From contig JAZNEA010000052.1 in the NCBI GenBank assembly GCA_045588325.1, forward strand, positions 1 through 41,790: a stretch of DNA of 41,790 nucleotides, written 5' to 3'. This DNA comes from RGIG7378 sp045588325. GTDB lineage: Bacteria; Bacillota; Clostridia; RGIG7378. Shown piece by piece: positions 7,394-16,716 of this stretch. A program made the translations under genes and the position numbers. Every line of letters begins with the position of its first letter. The stretch's first letter is position 1. Under the pieces are notes generated by a model, which made no database searches, was not told the DNA's origin, and saw only the letters and a list, made by a program, of their open reading frames with translations.

Positions 7394-8868
7394 TATTTTC
7401 TTCTCCTGATTATGAACATAACAACTCCTGCAACCAGCACAACAGATGGAATAACTATCTGAACGATGGTTGACCACAGAGATGCCTCAGACTCCAGCAA
7501 ATTGAGCTGATCATAGGACAGGTCAATGCTTTCAATCTCCACAGTGAGGACTACATCACAAGTCTCCTTGAGAATGTCAGATAATACGGCATAGTTGTAT
7601 ACCTTGTCTGCAAAGAGTCCTGTGAACAGGTATATGTTTGTCTCTATATCCTCATAAGCCTCTACAACATGGGCTCCGGTTACAAAGGGATATGTCTTGG
7701 TGCTGTCCGGCATTTCGTCAGTCCATGTGGACAAATATCCTGTCTGTGTATAGCACAGCTTATTAAATGTAATAGAGCTCCTGTGGCTGGCCAGCTCGTT
7801 TATGGGCATTGCATAATAATTAACAACGTAGATGTTCATCTTCTCAATGCTCTCAAAAGCAATGCTGTCCGTCAGCAGAGGTGCGAAAATATAGGGATAA
7901 TCGCTATATAGCTGCCTGGATGGAGATGATTCCAGTACGTAGTGGTCATAATCTATCTCAAATCCGTAGGACTCAAACAATTTGCTAAAGTTGGCCAGAT
8001 CTGACTTGTCGGAATGAGACATCAGGAACATAATGTCTCCGCCATCGTTGAGATACTTTGACAGCTGATCATACTCCTGCTCTGTCAGGTCAAAGATGGG
8101 CTGGAATACAATAATCATCCTGCAATCCTCTGGAATGGGATCGCCCAGCATCAGGTTCTCAAACTTTATTATATCGTTGGAAATCAGGTCATAGTATCTG
8201 CTCAAATCTCCCTCTCCATGTCCTGACAACATATAGACTTTAGGCCATTCTGTGTTGGTAACGTAGTTAATAGCCTTGGCCATCTGCTGCTCGCCTATAA
8301 ACGTAGCAGGGTAATAAACTGTGGCTCCTGTGCTGTAATATGCATTAACATCAACCTTCCAGCCATAAAACTCGCTGAGCACGTTCTCCTGGGCCTGCTG
8401 CTCTGTCACAGAGGTTGCAAGGCCGCCCTGTACAACATAGGATAGAGGATTGCCTGCATCGTCAGTCATATTCTCGTTAACCACAACAAGGGTATTGGAG
8501 ACTGCATTCTCAACCTCGTACTCCGCTGCAAAATTGGGATAAACTACGGGGTCGATTACCTTAAATGTTACGTGATCGCTAAGAGTTGCATACTTTTCAA
8601 CAAAGGTCTTGACTGTCAGGTCCTCTGCGCCGCTCTCACACAAATAGTACAGTATAATGTCCTGATCCAACTGGGCCAGGCACTCCTCAGTCTCCGGTGA
8701 CGTGGCTGTATAGAGGCCAGTCTTGGTCATATCGAATCTGGTATATTGCAATGGGATTGCAGAAACCAATACGTTGACCAATATAACTACGACCAGAACA
8801 ATCGCTGATATAGTCAGGGAGTAACCTGCATTTCTAACAAGATGCTTGCTTGTCTTTTTATTGCTCAT
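7393..8868 (-). CDS. GldG-like ABC transporter auxiliary membrane protein
   Basis: The 491-residue protein has an N-terminal membrane helix (about 15-38), a long extracytoplasmic region and a C-terminal helix (about 465-487) ending in IIRRRK. The region after the first helix (RFDMTKTGLYTATSPETEE) is typical of GldG/ABC-type auxiliary proteins, as is the central domain around MLSGHGEGDLSRYYDLISND and the MFLMSHSDKSDL segment. In Bacteroidota GldG works with GldA and GldF in gliding and secretion; in Clostridia such modules occur without gliding and their role is unknown. Ribosome site GGGGAGGG precedes the ATG. The permease gene ends 16 bases upstream, and the DUF4340 start overlaps its stop. 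Confidence 0.85.
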   Translation of the reverse strand: MSNKKTSKHLVRNAGYSLTISAIVLVVVILVNVLVSAIPLQYTRFDMTKTGLYTATSPETEECLAQLDQDIILYYLCESGAEDLTVKTFVEKYATLSDHVTFKVIDPVVYPNFAAEYEVENAVSNTLVVVNENMTDDAGNPLSYVVQGGLATSVTEQQAQENVLSEFYGWKVDVNAYYSTGATVYYPATFIGEQQMAKAINYVTNTEWPKVYMLSGHGEGDLSRYYDLISNDIIKFENLMLGDPIPEDCRMIIVFQPIFDLTEQEYDQLSKYLNDGGDIMFLMSHSDKSDLANFSKLFESYGFEIDYDHYVLESSPSRQLYSDYPYIFAPLLTDSIAFESIEKMNIYVVNYYAMPINELASHRSSITFNKLCYTQTGYLSTWTDEMPDSTKTYPFVTGAHVVEAYEDIETNIYLFTGLFADKVYNYAVLSDILKETCDVVLTVEIESIDLSYDQLNLLESEASLWSTIVQIVIPSVVLVAGVVMFIIRRRK

Positions 8869-8884
8869 CGATACGCCCTCCCCA

Positions 8885-9748
8885 TTAAGACCATCTCTTC
8901 TTGTCCACTGCCTGTATTGTAAGCACTACAAACAGCGATGTAACAGAGAGGTAGTAAACTATTGACTGAATGTCAAAAATGCCGTATATGAAGTAGTCCA
9001 TTCTGCCAAACAGTGAGAACCAATTCATCATTGAAGGGAATGTTCCGGCCAGCAATGTGGGCTGTACAAGGTAGACGACCGTCAGACCAACCACAATTGC
9101 AAAGGCAATAATGGCAGGAATCAGGAAGTTTTTCATCATGACGTAGACCAAAACTGCCAGCAGCAGAGCCAAAACTGCAAAACAAATATACGAAACTGTA
9201 GCCTCAGATGAAATCAAGCTGGCCACATCATCTCCCAGATATGCGAACAACACCACCAGAACGGAGATAATTGCTGCTATAATCTGGTTTTCCGTCAGCG
9301 AGGATATGAACATACCGATGGCCAACAGTGCTGCACTGAGCAAAACAAAGGCTAGGATGGTTGCATATGTGGTGCCCCAGAAAATCTCACCATAAAGTGT
9401 GGCAATAAGTGGATAAGTGGAAATAATCGCGCAAGGAATCATGTAGAACGTCAACAGCGCAAAATATTTACCCAATACAACCTTGGTTGATGTAAGAGGC
9501 AGCGACATCAGCAACTGATCTGTCTTTAGCTTGCGGTCCTCGGCAATTGTCCTCATGGTCAAAAGTGGAACTAAAATGATCATGATAAACAGAACGCCCC
9601 CGATAACATACTCAAAGTTAGGGTATGCGTAATCGAACATGTAAACGGCTGTATAAAGTCCAATAACCACCAGAAAAACAGCTGCATAAATCGCACCTAT
9701 AAGGCTGGTGAAATATGATTTGAATTCTCTCTTAAATACTGCACCCAT
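8885..9748 (-). CDS. ABC-2 type transporter permease (GldF-like)
   Basis: Integral membrane permease of 287 residues with about six hydrophobic segments (near 14-36, 50-70, 103-125, 134-155, 160-200 as two, and 255-280). The N-terminal FKREFKSYFTSLIGAIYAAVF-like opening and the cytoplasmic EDRKLKTDQLLMSLPLT element are characteristic of ABC-2 permeases of the GldF/NosY kind. It follows the ATPase gene by a few bases (GAGGAG ribosome site inside the ATPase 3' end) and precedes the GldG-like gene, which makes it the membrane half of that transporter. The substrate is unknown. Confidence 0.88.
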   Translation of the reverse strand: MGAVFKREFKSYFTSLIGAIYAAVFLVVIGLYTAVYMFDYAYPNFEYVIGGVLFIMIILVPLLTMRTIAEDRKLKTDQLLMSLPLTSTKVVLGKYFALLTFYMIPCAIISTYPLIATLYGEIFWGTTYATILAFVLLSAALLAIGMFISSLTENQIIAAIISVLVVLFAYLGDDVASLISSEATVSYICFAVLALLLAVLVYVMMKNFLIPAIIAFAIVVGLTVVYLVQPTLLAGTFPSMMNWFSLFGRMDYFIYGIFDIQSIVYYLSVTSLFVVLTIQAVDKKRWS

Positions 9749-9751
9749 GGA

Positions 9752-10720
9752 CTATTGCTCCTCCTTATGGCTATCTGTAACTGTGTCGATATTTTTGCTG
9801 GTAATACTGATGAATACCTGCTCCAATGTCATCTCCCTCTTTTCCATCTTGACGATGGGGCATCTGGCATCGCTCAATGCATAGAAGATCCGCTCCTCTG
9901 GATCCGTCTCCTTGGAGCACTCCACAACAACAGATACGCTGTCGCCATCCACATTCTGGACGGATGCGTTGATAACTCCGTCAACTCCGTTAATGGCACT
10001 AATAATCTTGACGGAGTCTCCCTTTGCTACAATGTCAAATACAGTTCTATCCTGCAGAATATCTGACAGATTCTCGGGTGTATCGTTAGCCAGCAGCTTG
10101 CCCTTATTGATAATCAGCACCTGATTACAAATAGCAGTAACCTCCTGCATGATATGTGTGCTGAGAATAACAGTGCGGTCCTTGGCCAAGTCCTTAATCA
10201 AATCGCGAATCTCGATAATCTGAGTGGGATCCAGACCGACAGAGGGTTCGTCCAGGATGATTATCTCCGGGTTACCCAAAATGGCCTGTGCAATACCTAC
10301 TCTCTGCTTATATCCCTTGGATAAGTGGCGAATAAGGCGATTTGCAACATCGGAAATGCTGGTGCGCTCGCACACCTCTTTAACCTGCTTTTTCAGTTCT
10401 GCTCCTGACAAACCCTTAGCCTCTCCAACGAACATGAGATACTCCCTGGGGGTCATATCCGGGTACAGTGGGGGCAACTCAGGCAGGTATCCGATGAGCC
10501 TCTTAGCCTCAATTGGGTTCTGGAAAATGTCATATCCTCCAATCAATACAGACCCCTCTGTAGCAGCCAGACAGCCTGTCAAAATATTCATAGTAGTGGA
10601 CTTGCCCGCGCCATTGGGTCCCAGGAATCCATATATCTGACCGCGCTCAACGGTAAAGCTCAGATCATCAACAGCCTTGTGAGGGCCATAGTATTTGGTT
10701 AAATTTTTTACCTCAATCAA
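9752..10720 (-). CDS. ABC transporter ATP-binding protein (GldA-like)
   Basis: ATPase subunit of 322 residues. Walker A GPNGAGKST (34-42), signature LSKGYKQR (133-140), Walker B IILDEP (154-159) and the switch His in LSTHI (186-190) are all present, so it should be active. A C-terminal extension of about 100 residues is typical of GldA/CcmA-type drug-export-like ATPases. I chose the TTG start at 10720 because GGAGG lies eight bases upstream and the protein then begins IEVKNLTKYYG; a TTG six codons earlier would precede the ribosome site. It is first in a compact four-gene operon with permease, GldG-like and DUF4340 genes. Confidence 0.92.
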   Translation of the reverse strand: MIEVKNLTKYYGPHKAVDDLSFTVERGQIYGFLGPNGAGKSTTMNILTGCLAATEGSVLIGGYDIFQNPIEAKRLIGYLPELPPLYPDMTPREYLMFVGEAKGLSGAELKKQVKEVCERTSISDVANRLIRHLSKGYKQRVGIAQAILGNPEIIILDEPSVGLDPTQIIEIRDLIKDLAKDRTVILSTHIMQEVTAICNQVLIINKGKLLANDTPENLSDILQDRTVFDIVAKGDSVKIISAINGVDGVINASVQNVDGDSVSVVVECSKETDPEERIFYALSDARCPIVKMEKREMTLEQVFISITSKNIDTVTDSHKEEQ

Positions 10721-10804
10721 TGCCTTTTCCTCCAACAAAACAAAGAAATCGTTAATAATATATTGTACAGGAACTTTGTTACATCCCTGTGAATAACAAA
10801 TAAA

Positions 10805-11530
10805 TCAAAGCAGTGATGGCAATCCATCTATCAACGCCGTAAAATCCTCATAGTACCCCTGAGGATATGCGGAATAATCCAGATTATGAGAATTGACCAG
10901 GTTGTTCTTAAGCAAATAAACCTGCATACCCAACTCTCTGGCCACCATGTCCTCCTTGACGTCATTGCCTACCATGAGACACTGCTCCGGGACTAGACCA
11001 CACTGCTCCATGATCTCCATGTAATACTCCTTAGACGGCTTGGAATAAAAATGGTTCTCGTAGCTGGTGACCAACTGAAAATCCTGTGGGTCCATATTAG
11101 CCCACCTTATCCTGCGCTGGGTGCAGCGAGCGGGAAACAAAGGATTAGTGGCCAATACAATCCTGTACCCCTTGGCCCTCAGATCTCTGATCCACCGGGG
11201 ACACATGGGATTAATCATAGTACACTCTCTGACCTTGTCAAACTCCACATCCGAAAATCGGTCAAATATCTGGCAAACCAATTTATAATTGTCACCAGCG
11301 TTGGCTCTGAGGTGGCTGTAAAACAAATCGTGGTTAGTCATCTGTCCAGGATTGTGAAGCATAGCCACAAAGGCCTCCTCGACCACGTCATACAGGTACT
11401 GCCTGCTAAGGCCAAAAGGTTGTGCTGCAATGGCCATGCCATCATAGTACAGATCGATAAACCTATCTGTCTCCATAGGAAGGAGTGTGCCATCCAGGTC
11501 AAAGAGTATTGTATCTAGCCTAATTGACAT
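10805..11530 (-). CDS. HAD-superfamily hydrolase, probable phosphatase
   Basis: Cytoplasmic haloacid-dehalogenase-fold phosphohydrolase of 241 residues. Motif I is DLDGT (11-15, nucleophile D11 and acid D13), motif II is ATN (127-129), motif III the Lys of KP (164-165), and motif IV GNDVKED (188-194). The helical insert between motifs I and II (about 20-105) is a type C1 cap of the phosphoglycolate phosphatase/YjjG kind, but it includes unusual Tyr- and Asn-rich segments (NHDLFYSHLRANAGDNY) and I cannot name the substrate. It stands alone, between the ABC operon and a divergent tRNA-Ala gene, with GGGGG serving as a ribosome site. Confidence 0.88.
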   Translation of the reverse strand: MSIRLDTILFDLDGTLLPMETDRFIDLYYDGMAIAAQPFGLSRQYLYDVVEEAFVAMLHNPGQMTNHDLFYSHLRANAGDNYKLVCQIFDRFSDVEFDKVRECTMINPMCPRWIRDLRAKGYRIVLATNPLFPARCTQRRIRWANMDPQDFQLVTSYENHFYSKPSKEYYMEIMEQCGLVPEQCLMVGNDVKEDMVARELGMQVYLLKNNLVNSHNLDYSAYPQGYYEDFTALIDGLPSLL

Positions 11531-11588
11531 GTAATCCCCCTACTTATTGCAGCATATATATTGCTAAGTTTATCCTTAAATTAGCGCC

Positions 11589-11616
11589 TTGACAAGGCTA
11601 AATCTAATGTTATAAT
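11589..11616 (+). promoter_or_regulatory. Promoter of tRNA-Ala
   Basis: TTGACA (11589-11594), 16-bp spacer, TATAAT (11611-11616), 11 bases before the tRNA. Confidence 0.85.
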
Positions 11617-11627
11617 AAATGAGCCTT

Positions 11628-11703
11628 GGGGGTGTAGCTCAACTGGTAGAGCGCTTGAATGGCATTCAAGAGGTAATGGGTTCGACTCCCACCATCTCCA
11701 CCA
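11628..11703 (+). tRNA. tRNA-Ala (anticodon GGC)
   Basis: A 76-nt cloverleaf with encoded CCA and anticodon loop ATGGCAT, anticodon GGC (Ala). The acceptor contains G3/U70 and G5/U68 wobble pairs in addition to the rest; the T-stem pair 49-65 is A/C. It has its own promoter and terminator. No other gene is in the transcript. Confidence 0.93.
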
Positions 11704-11705
11704 AA

Positions 11706-11745
11706 ACGACCATGGTTCTGTTTTGAGACCATGGTCGTCTTTTTG
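11706..11745 (+). terminator. Terminator of tRNA-Ala
   Basis: Stem ACGACCATGGT/ACCATGGTCGT (11706-11738) followed by CTTTTT, directly after the CCA end. Confidence 0.92.
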
Positions 11746-11795
11746 TGTTCTTTTATACGTCGCCATTGCTAACATATTCTGTTTGATTGCAAGGC

Positions 11796-11820
11796 AAAAG
11801 GCACCGGAAGTACCGATGCC
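11796..11820 (-). terminator. Probable terminator of the two-component operon
   Basis: Minus-strand stem GGCATCGG/CCGGTGCC with a 5-base loop, followed by TTTTG. It lies about 105 bases beyond the histidine kinase stop and faces the tRNA-Ala terminator. Confidence 0.55.
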
Positions 11821-11926
11821 CTAGCTGTTTGTGTGTGTAACAATGCAAAGAAGTACATGACATACAAATCTATGCTTAATTACATACAAGAGTATACCTA
11901 AGAAAGATTAAAATAATTTTAAAAGG

Positions 11927-13309
11927 CTATGACTTTTTTAGCAATTTTACGACAAATTCCGAACCTTGCCCCGGTGTGCTGTCTACCACAATATCGCCTC
12001 CATGGCATTGGGCTGCCTGCAATGCCAGCGAGAGCCCTAGTCCATAGCCCCTCTCCATGCTGCGAGACTTGTCGGCCCTATAAAATCGTCCAAACAACTT
12101 TTCCAAGTCCTCAGGGTCAACACCTATACCATCATCCTTAACGCTGATATAACAATACTTGGCATCCTCATATGCTCTTACCCACACATGGCCATTCTCC
12201 AAGCCATATTTAAATGCGTTAGATACCAAGTTGGTTATTATCCTGCAAACCAGCAAAGGATCCCCTTCCATCTCCAAATTTTTCCCTGGGTCGCACTCCA
12301 AAGAGATGTTTTTCTGGATGAGAGCCTGCATATCCAGACAGACGTCAGACAAAAGCTCGCTCAGATTAAATGTCTCCTTGGATATTTTTTCGGTGTGCAT
12401 CTCCATTCTTGTAAATGCAAGGAGCTGAGATATCAGTTGGGACATATTTCTGGCCTGACGCTGGATTAGTGTTAAAGCCTCCCTGTATTCCTCTGGGGTC
12501 TGCTCTGCCTCCAGGGAATATTCGCACTGTGCAAGGATAACTCCCGTGGGAGTTCTTAGCTCGTGAGATGCGTCGGATGTAAAGGTCTTCTCCGCCTCAA
12601 ATGAATTCTCCAGTCGTCCAATCATCTTGTCAAAGGTGTTGGCCAGTTTGTGAACCTCGTCTTTACCCCTGCCGATGTTAATCCTGCGACTTAGATCATC
12701 TCCATCACTAATACTCTCTGCAGCAACTGAGATGCGTTTTATGGGTCGTAGCATCAAGGATGCCATCATGTAGCCAAAAACACCTGCCACCAGAACAACA
12801 ATAGGTAGTATTTTTGTAGCAGTATTTGCGATTGTTCCCATGGTGCCAGAATATAGTTCCCGGTCCACCTTACAAACGCCTCTGATCCATACATAGTCAC
12901 CTGGCTTTCGGGAATCTGTAATGTCCTTGACGTCATATACAATGTACTTTTGACCATCTACAGTGGCATACTTTATCTCGTCGTCACTAAATTCGATATT
13001 CTCGAAATGGATATCATTGCTACCCTTAAGCAGCATGCCTCCCGAAGTAAAAATAAAGGCCGTCATGTCGGACCTGCGATAAACAAAATTATCTATGTCC
13101 AGCTCAGCATCTATAGTGCCCTGCGCATGGTTAAACGTGACGCTATACTTAACCTCCTTGGAATTTTGGATGGTAAAATTCTCCAACCGGGTGGCCATAT
13201 TCTGTTCGGCGAATAGGCCTATTACCGAATACATAAAAAACAGCACCAGATATACCAGCAGTATCATCAGAGATGTGTACCACAATGTAATTTTCAACTT
13301 AACTGACAT
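11927..13309 (-). CDS. Sensor histidine kinase (HisKA/HATPase, HAMP)
   Basis: Membrane sensor of 460 residues. Membrane helix 1 is at about 9-31, followed by an extracytoplasmic sensing region of about 130 residues, helix 2 (about 167-187), HAMP (about 188-240), the phospho-accepting H-box FTSDASHELRTPTG with H249, N-box NLVSNAFKYG (360-369), G1 DDGIG (392-396) and G2 GYGLGLS (421-427). All catalytic boxes are intact. The signal is unknown: the extracytoplasmic part shows no recognised domain. Its ATG lies one base after the stop of the response regulator gene, so the two form a coupled pair. The architecture resembles general envelope-stress or antibiotic-sensing kinases, but this is only an analogy. 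Confidence 0.93.
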   Translation of the reverse strand: MSVKLKITLWYTSLMILLVYLVLFFMYSVIGLFAEQNMATRLENFTIQNSKEVKYSVTFNHAQGTIDAELDIDNFVYRRSDMTAFIFTSGGMLLKGSNDIHFENIEFSDDEIKYATVDGQKYIVYDVKDITDSRKPGDYVWIRGVCKVDRELYSGTMGTIANTATKILPIVVLVAGVFGYMMASLMLRPIKRISVAAESISDGDDLSRRINIGRGKDEVHKLANTFDKMIGRLENSFEAEKTFTSDASHELRTPTGVILAQCEYSLEAEQTPEEYREALTLIQRQARNMSQLISQLLAFTRMEMHTEKISKETFNLSELLSDVCLDMQALIQKNISLECDPGKNLEMEGDPLLVCRIITNLVSNAFKYGLENGHVWVRAYEDAKYCYISVKDDGIGVDPEDLEKLFGRFYRADKSRSMERGYGLGLSLALQAAQCHGGDIVVDSTPGQGSEFVVKLLKKS

Positions 13310-13310
13310 G

Positions 13311-13982
13311 TTAATCTACCTTCAAAATATAGCCCAATCCTCTGACTGTATGAATAAGCTTCGGCTCAAAATTGTCATCTATCTTTTTGCGCAAATATCT
13401 GATATAAACGCTGGTGGCGTTGGATCCTCCATCGTAATCAAAATTCCAGAGGTTATTCTCTATCATCTCGTGGCTGACCACTTTGTTCTTATGGCGAATG
13501 AGATATTCCAACAATGAGAACTCCTTAGCCGAAAGGTGGATTGTCTCGTCTCCGCGCTTAACCGTGCGCGATCCGATATCTACAGACAAGTCTGCAATGG
13601 TATAAATGTTATTAGGTGCGCCATCCAATTTGCGAGTTACTGCACGCAAGCGGGCATAAATCTCATCAAAGGAGAAGGGCTTGACGATATAATCATTAGC
13701 TCCGGCATCCAATCCTATAACCTTGTCAGATACTGCGTCCAGAGCAGTCAACAACAACACCGGAGTGTTAATGCCTCTGCTACGAATGGTCCTGAGCACC
13801 TCGAGGCCGCTCATCCTGGGCATCATAATATCCAACATAATGGCATCGTACTCTGCAGACTCTATATAGTTGAGAGCCTCCACTCCGTCATGTACGCTAT
13901 CCACAACATATCCGTCGGACTTGAGCTTCTTGCGCATTATCTCGTTAAGGTCTCTCTCGTCTTCTGCTATCAATATACGCAT
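13311..13982 (-). CDS. OmpR/PhoB-family response regulator
   Basis: DNA-binding regulator of 223 residues paired with the downstream kinase. Receiver domain 1-115 has the acidic pocket (E7, D8), phospho-acceptor D51 (MLDIMMP), T78 and K100 (VKPF). The C-terminal winged helix (about 128-222) ends in the typical HTVRGLGYILK. I chose the ATG at 13982, which has GGGAGGAAG just upstream; the in-frame extension of 12 codons has no family similarity. Target genes cannot be read from the sequence. Confidence 0.95.
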   Translation of the reverse strand: MRILIAEDERDLNEIMRKKLKSDGYVVDSVHDGVEALNYIESAEYDAIMLDIMMPRMSGLEVLRTIRSRGINTPVLLLTALDAVSDKVIGLDAGANDYIVKPFSFDEIYARLRAVTRKLDGAPNNIYTIADLSVDIGSRTVKRGDETIHLSAKEFSLLEYLIRHKNKVVSHEMIENNLWNFDYDGGSNATSVYIRYLRKKIDDNFEPKLIHTVRGLGYILKVD

Positions 13983-14052
13983 GGCTTCCTCCCATACATT
14001 AGTTATCATAAAAATCATTTTTATTGTATCAGTAAAACATCATTTCGTAAAA

Positions 14053-14078
14053 CAAAAAGACCAGGAATGTCCTGATCT
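14053..14078 (-). terminator. Terminator after the CorC/HlyC-like pair
   Basis: Minus-strand stem AGATCAGGA/TCCTGGTCT (14058-14078) then TTTTTGTTTT, about 20 bases beyond the stop at 14100. Confidence 0.85.
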
Positions 14079-14099
14079 TTCTTAATTATTATATAACGT

Positions 14100-15353
14100 C
14101 TATTCCTCGTCCTTTTCCTGCATTCTCTGAACGCGAATCCTCTCGATTCGTCTGTTGTCAATCTCTTCAACCGTAACTGTCAGTCCCTGGAACTCAAAGA
14201 ACTCACCCTTTTCCGGGAATCCGTTAAACATCTCCAGTACCCATCCTCCAACAGTAGTAGCATCCGTGTCCACCAGGTTGTGGGGCATCTCCATTACTTC
14301 GATAAAGTCATCGATATTCATATCTCCGCTAACATCAAAAACATCCTGGGACAAATTGGTAAAGTCCTCCTCCACCTCGTCTGTTTCATCCCATATGTCG
14401 CCAACCAGCTCCTCCAGAACATCCTCCATAGTCAGGACTCCCATGGTACCTCCAAAGTCATCTGTGACGATTGCCATGTGTGTCTTATGCTTTTTGAGGG
14501 TGGACATAATAGCGGGTAAAGTCATGGTCTTATACACATAACATGTATCTAACAGTATGTCCTTAATATCCAGATCCCTGTTATCGGCAATGGCCTTGTA
14601 CAAGTGATTTACGTGGAGAATGCCAATTATGTTATCAATGCTGTCCTGATATACAGGCATACGGGTAAATCCGTTTTCATCGCAGAGAGCCAGGATTTCG
14701 TCCACACTGTCCTCGCAATCTATGGCAACCATGTCCACACGAGGAGTCATAATCTCCTGGGCTGTGGTGTCATCAAACTCCAGGGCGTTTTGTAGCAGCT
14801 CTCCCTGCTCCTCGTCGATAACACCCTCGTCCTCAACGGTTTCTATAATTGATGCCAGCTCCTCCTCAGTTACACCTGAATCCTCTTGAGCGCCCTTAGT
14901 GCCGGAGGTTACTGCCCTGGCCAGAGCCATTACCGGCCAGACAAGGGGCAATGTGATAAACATCAGTATTCTAAGAGGCAAGGCCGCAAATCGTGCCAGA
15001 TGCGCCGGTATCTTTTTGGCAATCATCTTAGGAATGCTCTCGCCAAAAATCAGGACCACAATGGTCATTACAACAGTAGATACAACAGATGCCAAGTTAT
15101 CATCTGAAAGAATCTGCATAAATGCAACGGTTGCCAAAGCAGATGCTGCTACATTTATGAGATTATTGCCTAACAAAATGGTAGTTATAGCCCTGTCATA
15201 TTTGTTGTATATCCAGTATGCCAGAGAAGCTCCCCTTTTGCCGTCCTCCACTGCCTTTTCCAGTCGCAACTTGCTGGCAGAGGTAAATGCGATCTCCGTG
15301 CTGGAGAAAAACGCTGAGAGAACTATGAGCAAAGCAATTATTGCGTAAATCAT
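14100..15353 (-). CDS. CNNM/CorC-HlyC family membrane protein (UPF0053)
   Basis: Membrane protein of 417 residues with an N-terminal DUF21/CNNM membrane domain (about 1-175, several helices; FFSSTEIAFTSASKLRLE and LLGNNLINVAASALAT are typical), a CBS pair (about 200-325, including MTPRVDMVAID and VTDDFGGTMGVLTMEDVLEELVGD-type motif) and a C-terminal CorC_HlyC domain. Members are linked to magnesium or sodium export and magnesium homeostasis. Its start overlaps the stop of the upstream paralog by four bases (ATGA). The old name hemolysin is misleading. Confidence 0.92.
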   Translation of the reverse strand: MIYAIIALLIVLSAFFSSTEIAFTSASKLRLEKAVEDGKRGASLAYWIYNKYDRAITTILLGNNLINVAASALATVAFMQILSDDNLASVVSTVVMTIVVLIFGESIPKMIAKKIPAHLARFAALPLRILMFITLPLVWPVMALARAVTSGTKGAQEDSGVTEEELASIIETVEDEGVIDEEQGELLQNALEFDDTTAQEIMTPRVDMVAIDCEDSVDEILALCDENGFTRMPVYQDSIDNIIGILHVNHLYKAIADNRDLDIKDILLDTCYVYKTMTLPAIMSTLKKHKTHMAIVTDDFGGTMGVLTMEDVLEELVGDIWDETDEVEEDFTNLSQDVFDVSGDMNIDDFIEVMEMPHNLVDTDATTVGGWVLEMFNGFPEKGEFFEFQGLTVTVEEIDNRRIERIRVQRMQEKDEE

Positions 15354-16645
15354 TTGTCTGCCTCCTCTGCCTTCTCCTCATCGAAAGGGCCCTTGACCAC
15401 TACAGCCAAAATACGGTTCTTTTCTACGGTAGTAATTGTTCCTATAAAACGCTCAAAGGCAAAGGTTAATCCCTCCCTGGGCATGGAATTAATCTGTTCC
15501 ATAGCCTGTGCTGCCATGGTTTTGGAACCTATCTCTTCTCTATCAAAATCATCATATTCGATCTCATCGAAAAAGTCTGCCAAGGTGCAGTCTCCCAAAA
15601 CCCTGTAGGTGGAATCTTCCAGGATTACCACAGACTCTACAACCTCATCATCCTCATCCCAGATGTCTCCAACCAGCTCCTCCAGGATGTCCTCTGTGGA
15701 TACCAGACCCAATGTGCCGCCAAAGTCGTCTGTGATAATGGCCATTTGTGTCTTGGCTGCGTTCATCTGATTGAGCAGGTCATCGGCCTTGATGCTGCTA
15801 TGGGCAAAAAATGGGGTGTCGAGCAGGTCAGTAATGTCTGTCATATCACCATTTGAAATATATCTGCGGAGGAATTTGCGCATCTGGAGTACACCCACAA
15901 TATTATCCTCAGTGTCCTTGAACACGGGAATACGGGAGTGCTTAGTCTCCTTGACCAGCTCTATCATCTCCTCAGGTGACATATCTATGCTCATTGCTAC
16001 CATGTCCACCCTGGCTGTCAAAATGTCGGCAGCTGTCTTATCATCAAATAGCAGAGCTGATTTAACCAACTCGGTCTTTTCGTCATCCATGGCTCCGTCC
16101 TCGTTGATGTCCTCGATAATATCGAAGAGTTCGTCCTCTGTGACGGCAACCTCCTCCTGGAGCTTGACTGCTCTGGCTACCAACGAACCAATGGCCGTAA
16201 GGCATTTTGACAAAGGTTTAAAGACAACACAAAGCGCACTCACAAAGCCTGTGGTGCCTAATGCAAATCTCTCACTATTAGATTTTGCTAATGTCTTGGG
16301 GAGTGTTTCTCCAAAAATAAAGATAATCAAAGTAACCACAGCAGTGGTTATTGCTATGTATGAGTCATCTCCTGCACCTGCAAACAAATGCGCTGCGTAC
16401 GTAGTCGCAATTGCAGAGCAAGCGATATTAACTATATTATTACCAATGAGCAATGCTGAAATAAGCTCATCATACTTATCCAAGAGTCTGAGGGTCTTGG
16501 AGGCCCTGCTGTCGCCCTTGTCTGACAAGGACATAATTCTGAATTTATTGATTGATGCAAAGGAAGTCTCTGTAGCAGAGAAAACCCCTGAAAAAATCAC
16601 TAATGCGGCGAACAGGCATAATCGCAACCATTCGTCAACGTCCAT
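15350..16645 (-). CDS. CNNM/CorC-HlyC family membrane protein, second copy
   Basis: Paralog of the following gene, 431 residues, same order of domains: DUF21/CNNM membrane region (about 1-180, with TETSFASINKFR and LLIGNNIVNIACSA), CBS pair (about 205-330, LTARVDMVAMS, IITDDFGGTLGLVSTEDILEELVGD-type motif) and CorC_HlyC domain at the C-terminus. Predicted role is divalent-cation (Mg) efflux or homeostasis in the cytoplasmic membrane. I chose the ATG at 16645 because GAGGAG lies 12 bases upstream, whereas an earlier TTG directly abuts that site. It is translationally coupled to the second gene, suggesting a heteromeric complex. Confidence 0.9.
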   Translation of the reverse strand: MDVDEWLRLCLFAALVIFSGVFSATETSFASINKFRIMSLSDKGDSRASKTLRLLDKYDELISALLIGNNIVNIACSAIATTYAAHLFAGAGDDSYIAITTAVVTLIIFIFGETLPKTLAKSNSERFALGTTGFVSALCVVFKPLSKCLTAIGSLVARAVKLQEEVAVTEDELFDIIEDINEDGAMDDEKTELVKSALLFDDKTAADILTARVDMVAMSIDMSPEEMIELVKETKHSRIPVFKDTEDNIVGVLQMRKFLRRYISNGDMTDITDLLDTPFFAHSSIKADDLLNQMNAAKTQMAIITDDFGGTLGLVSTEDILEELVGDIWDEDDEVVESVVILEDSTYRVLGDCTLADFFDEIEYDDFDREEIGSKTMAAQAMEQINSMPREGLTFAFERFIGTITTVEKNRILAVVVKGPFDEEKAEEADK

Positions 16646-16716
16646 TAAAAAAACCAACTCCTCTTCTTCAAATTCATTTGTGGATTATAGCATAGATGCA
16701 TCGCAGTGTAAAGGAA

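Noticed and set aside
11581..11775. Minus-strand reading frame across tRNA-Ala
   Set aside because: Same reason; the translated WWRWWESNPLP-type text is a well-known tRNA artefact.
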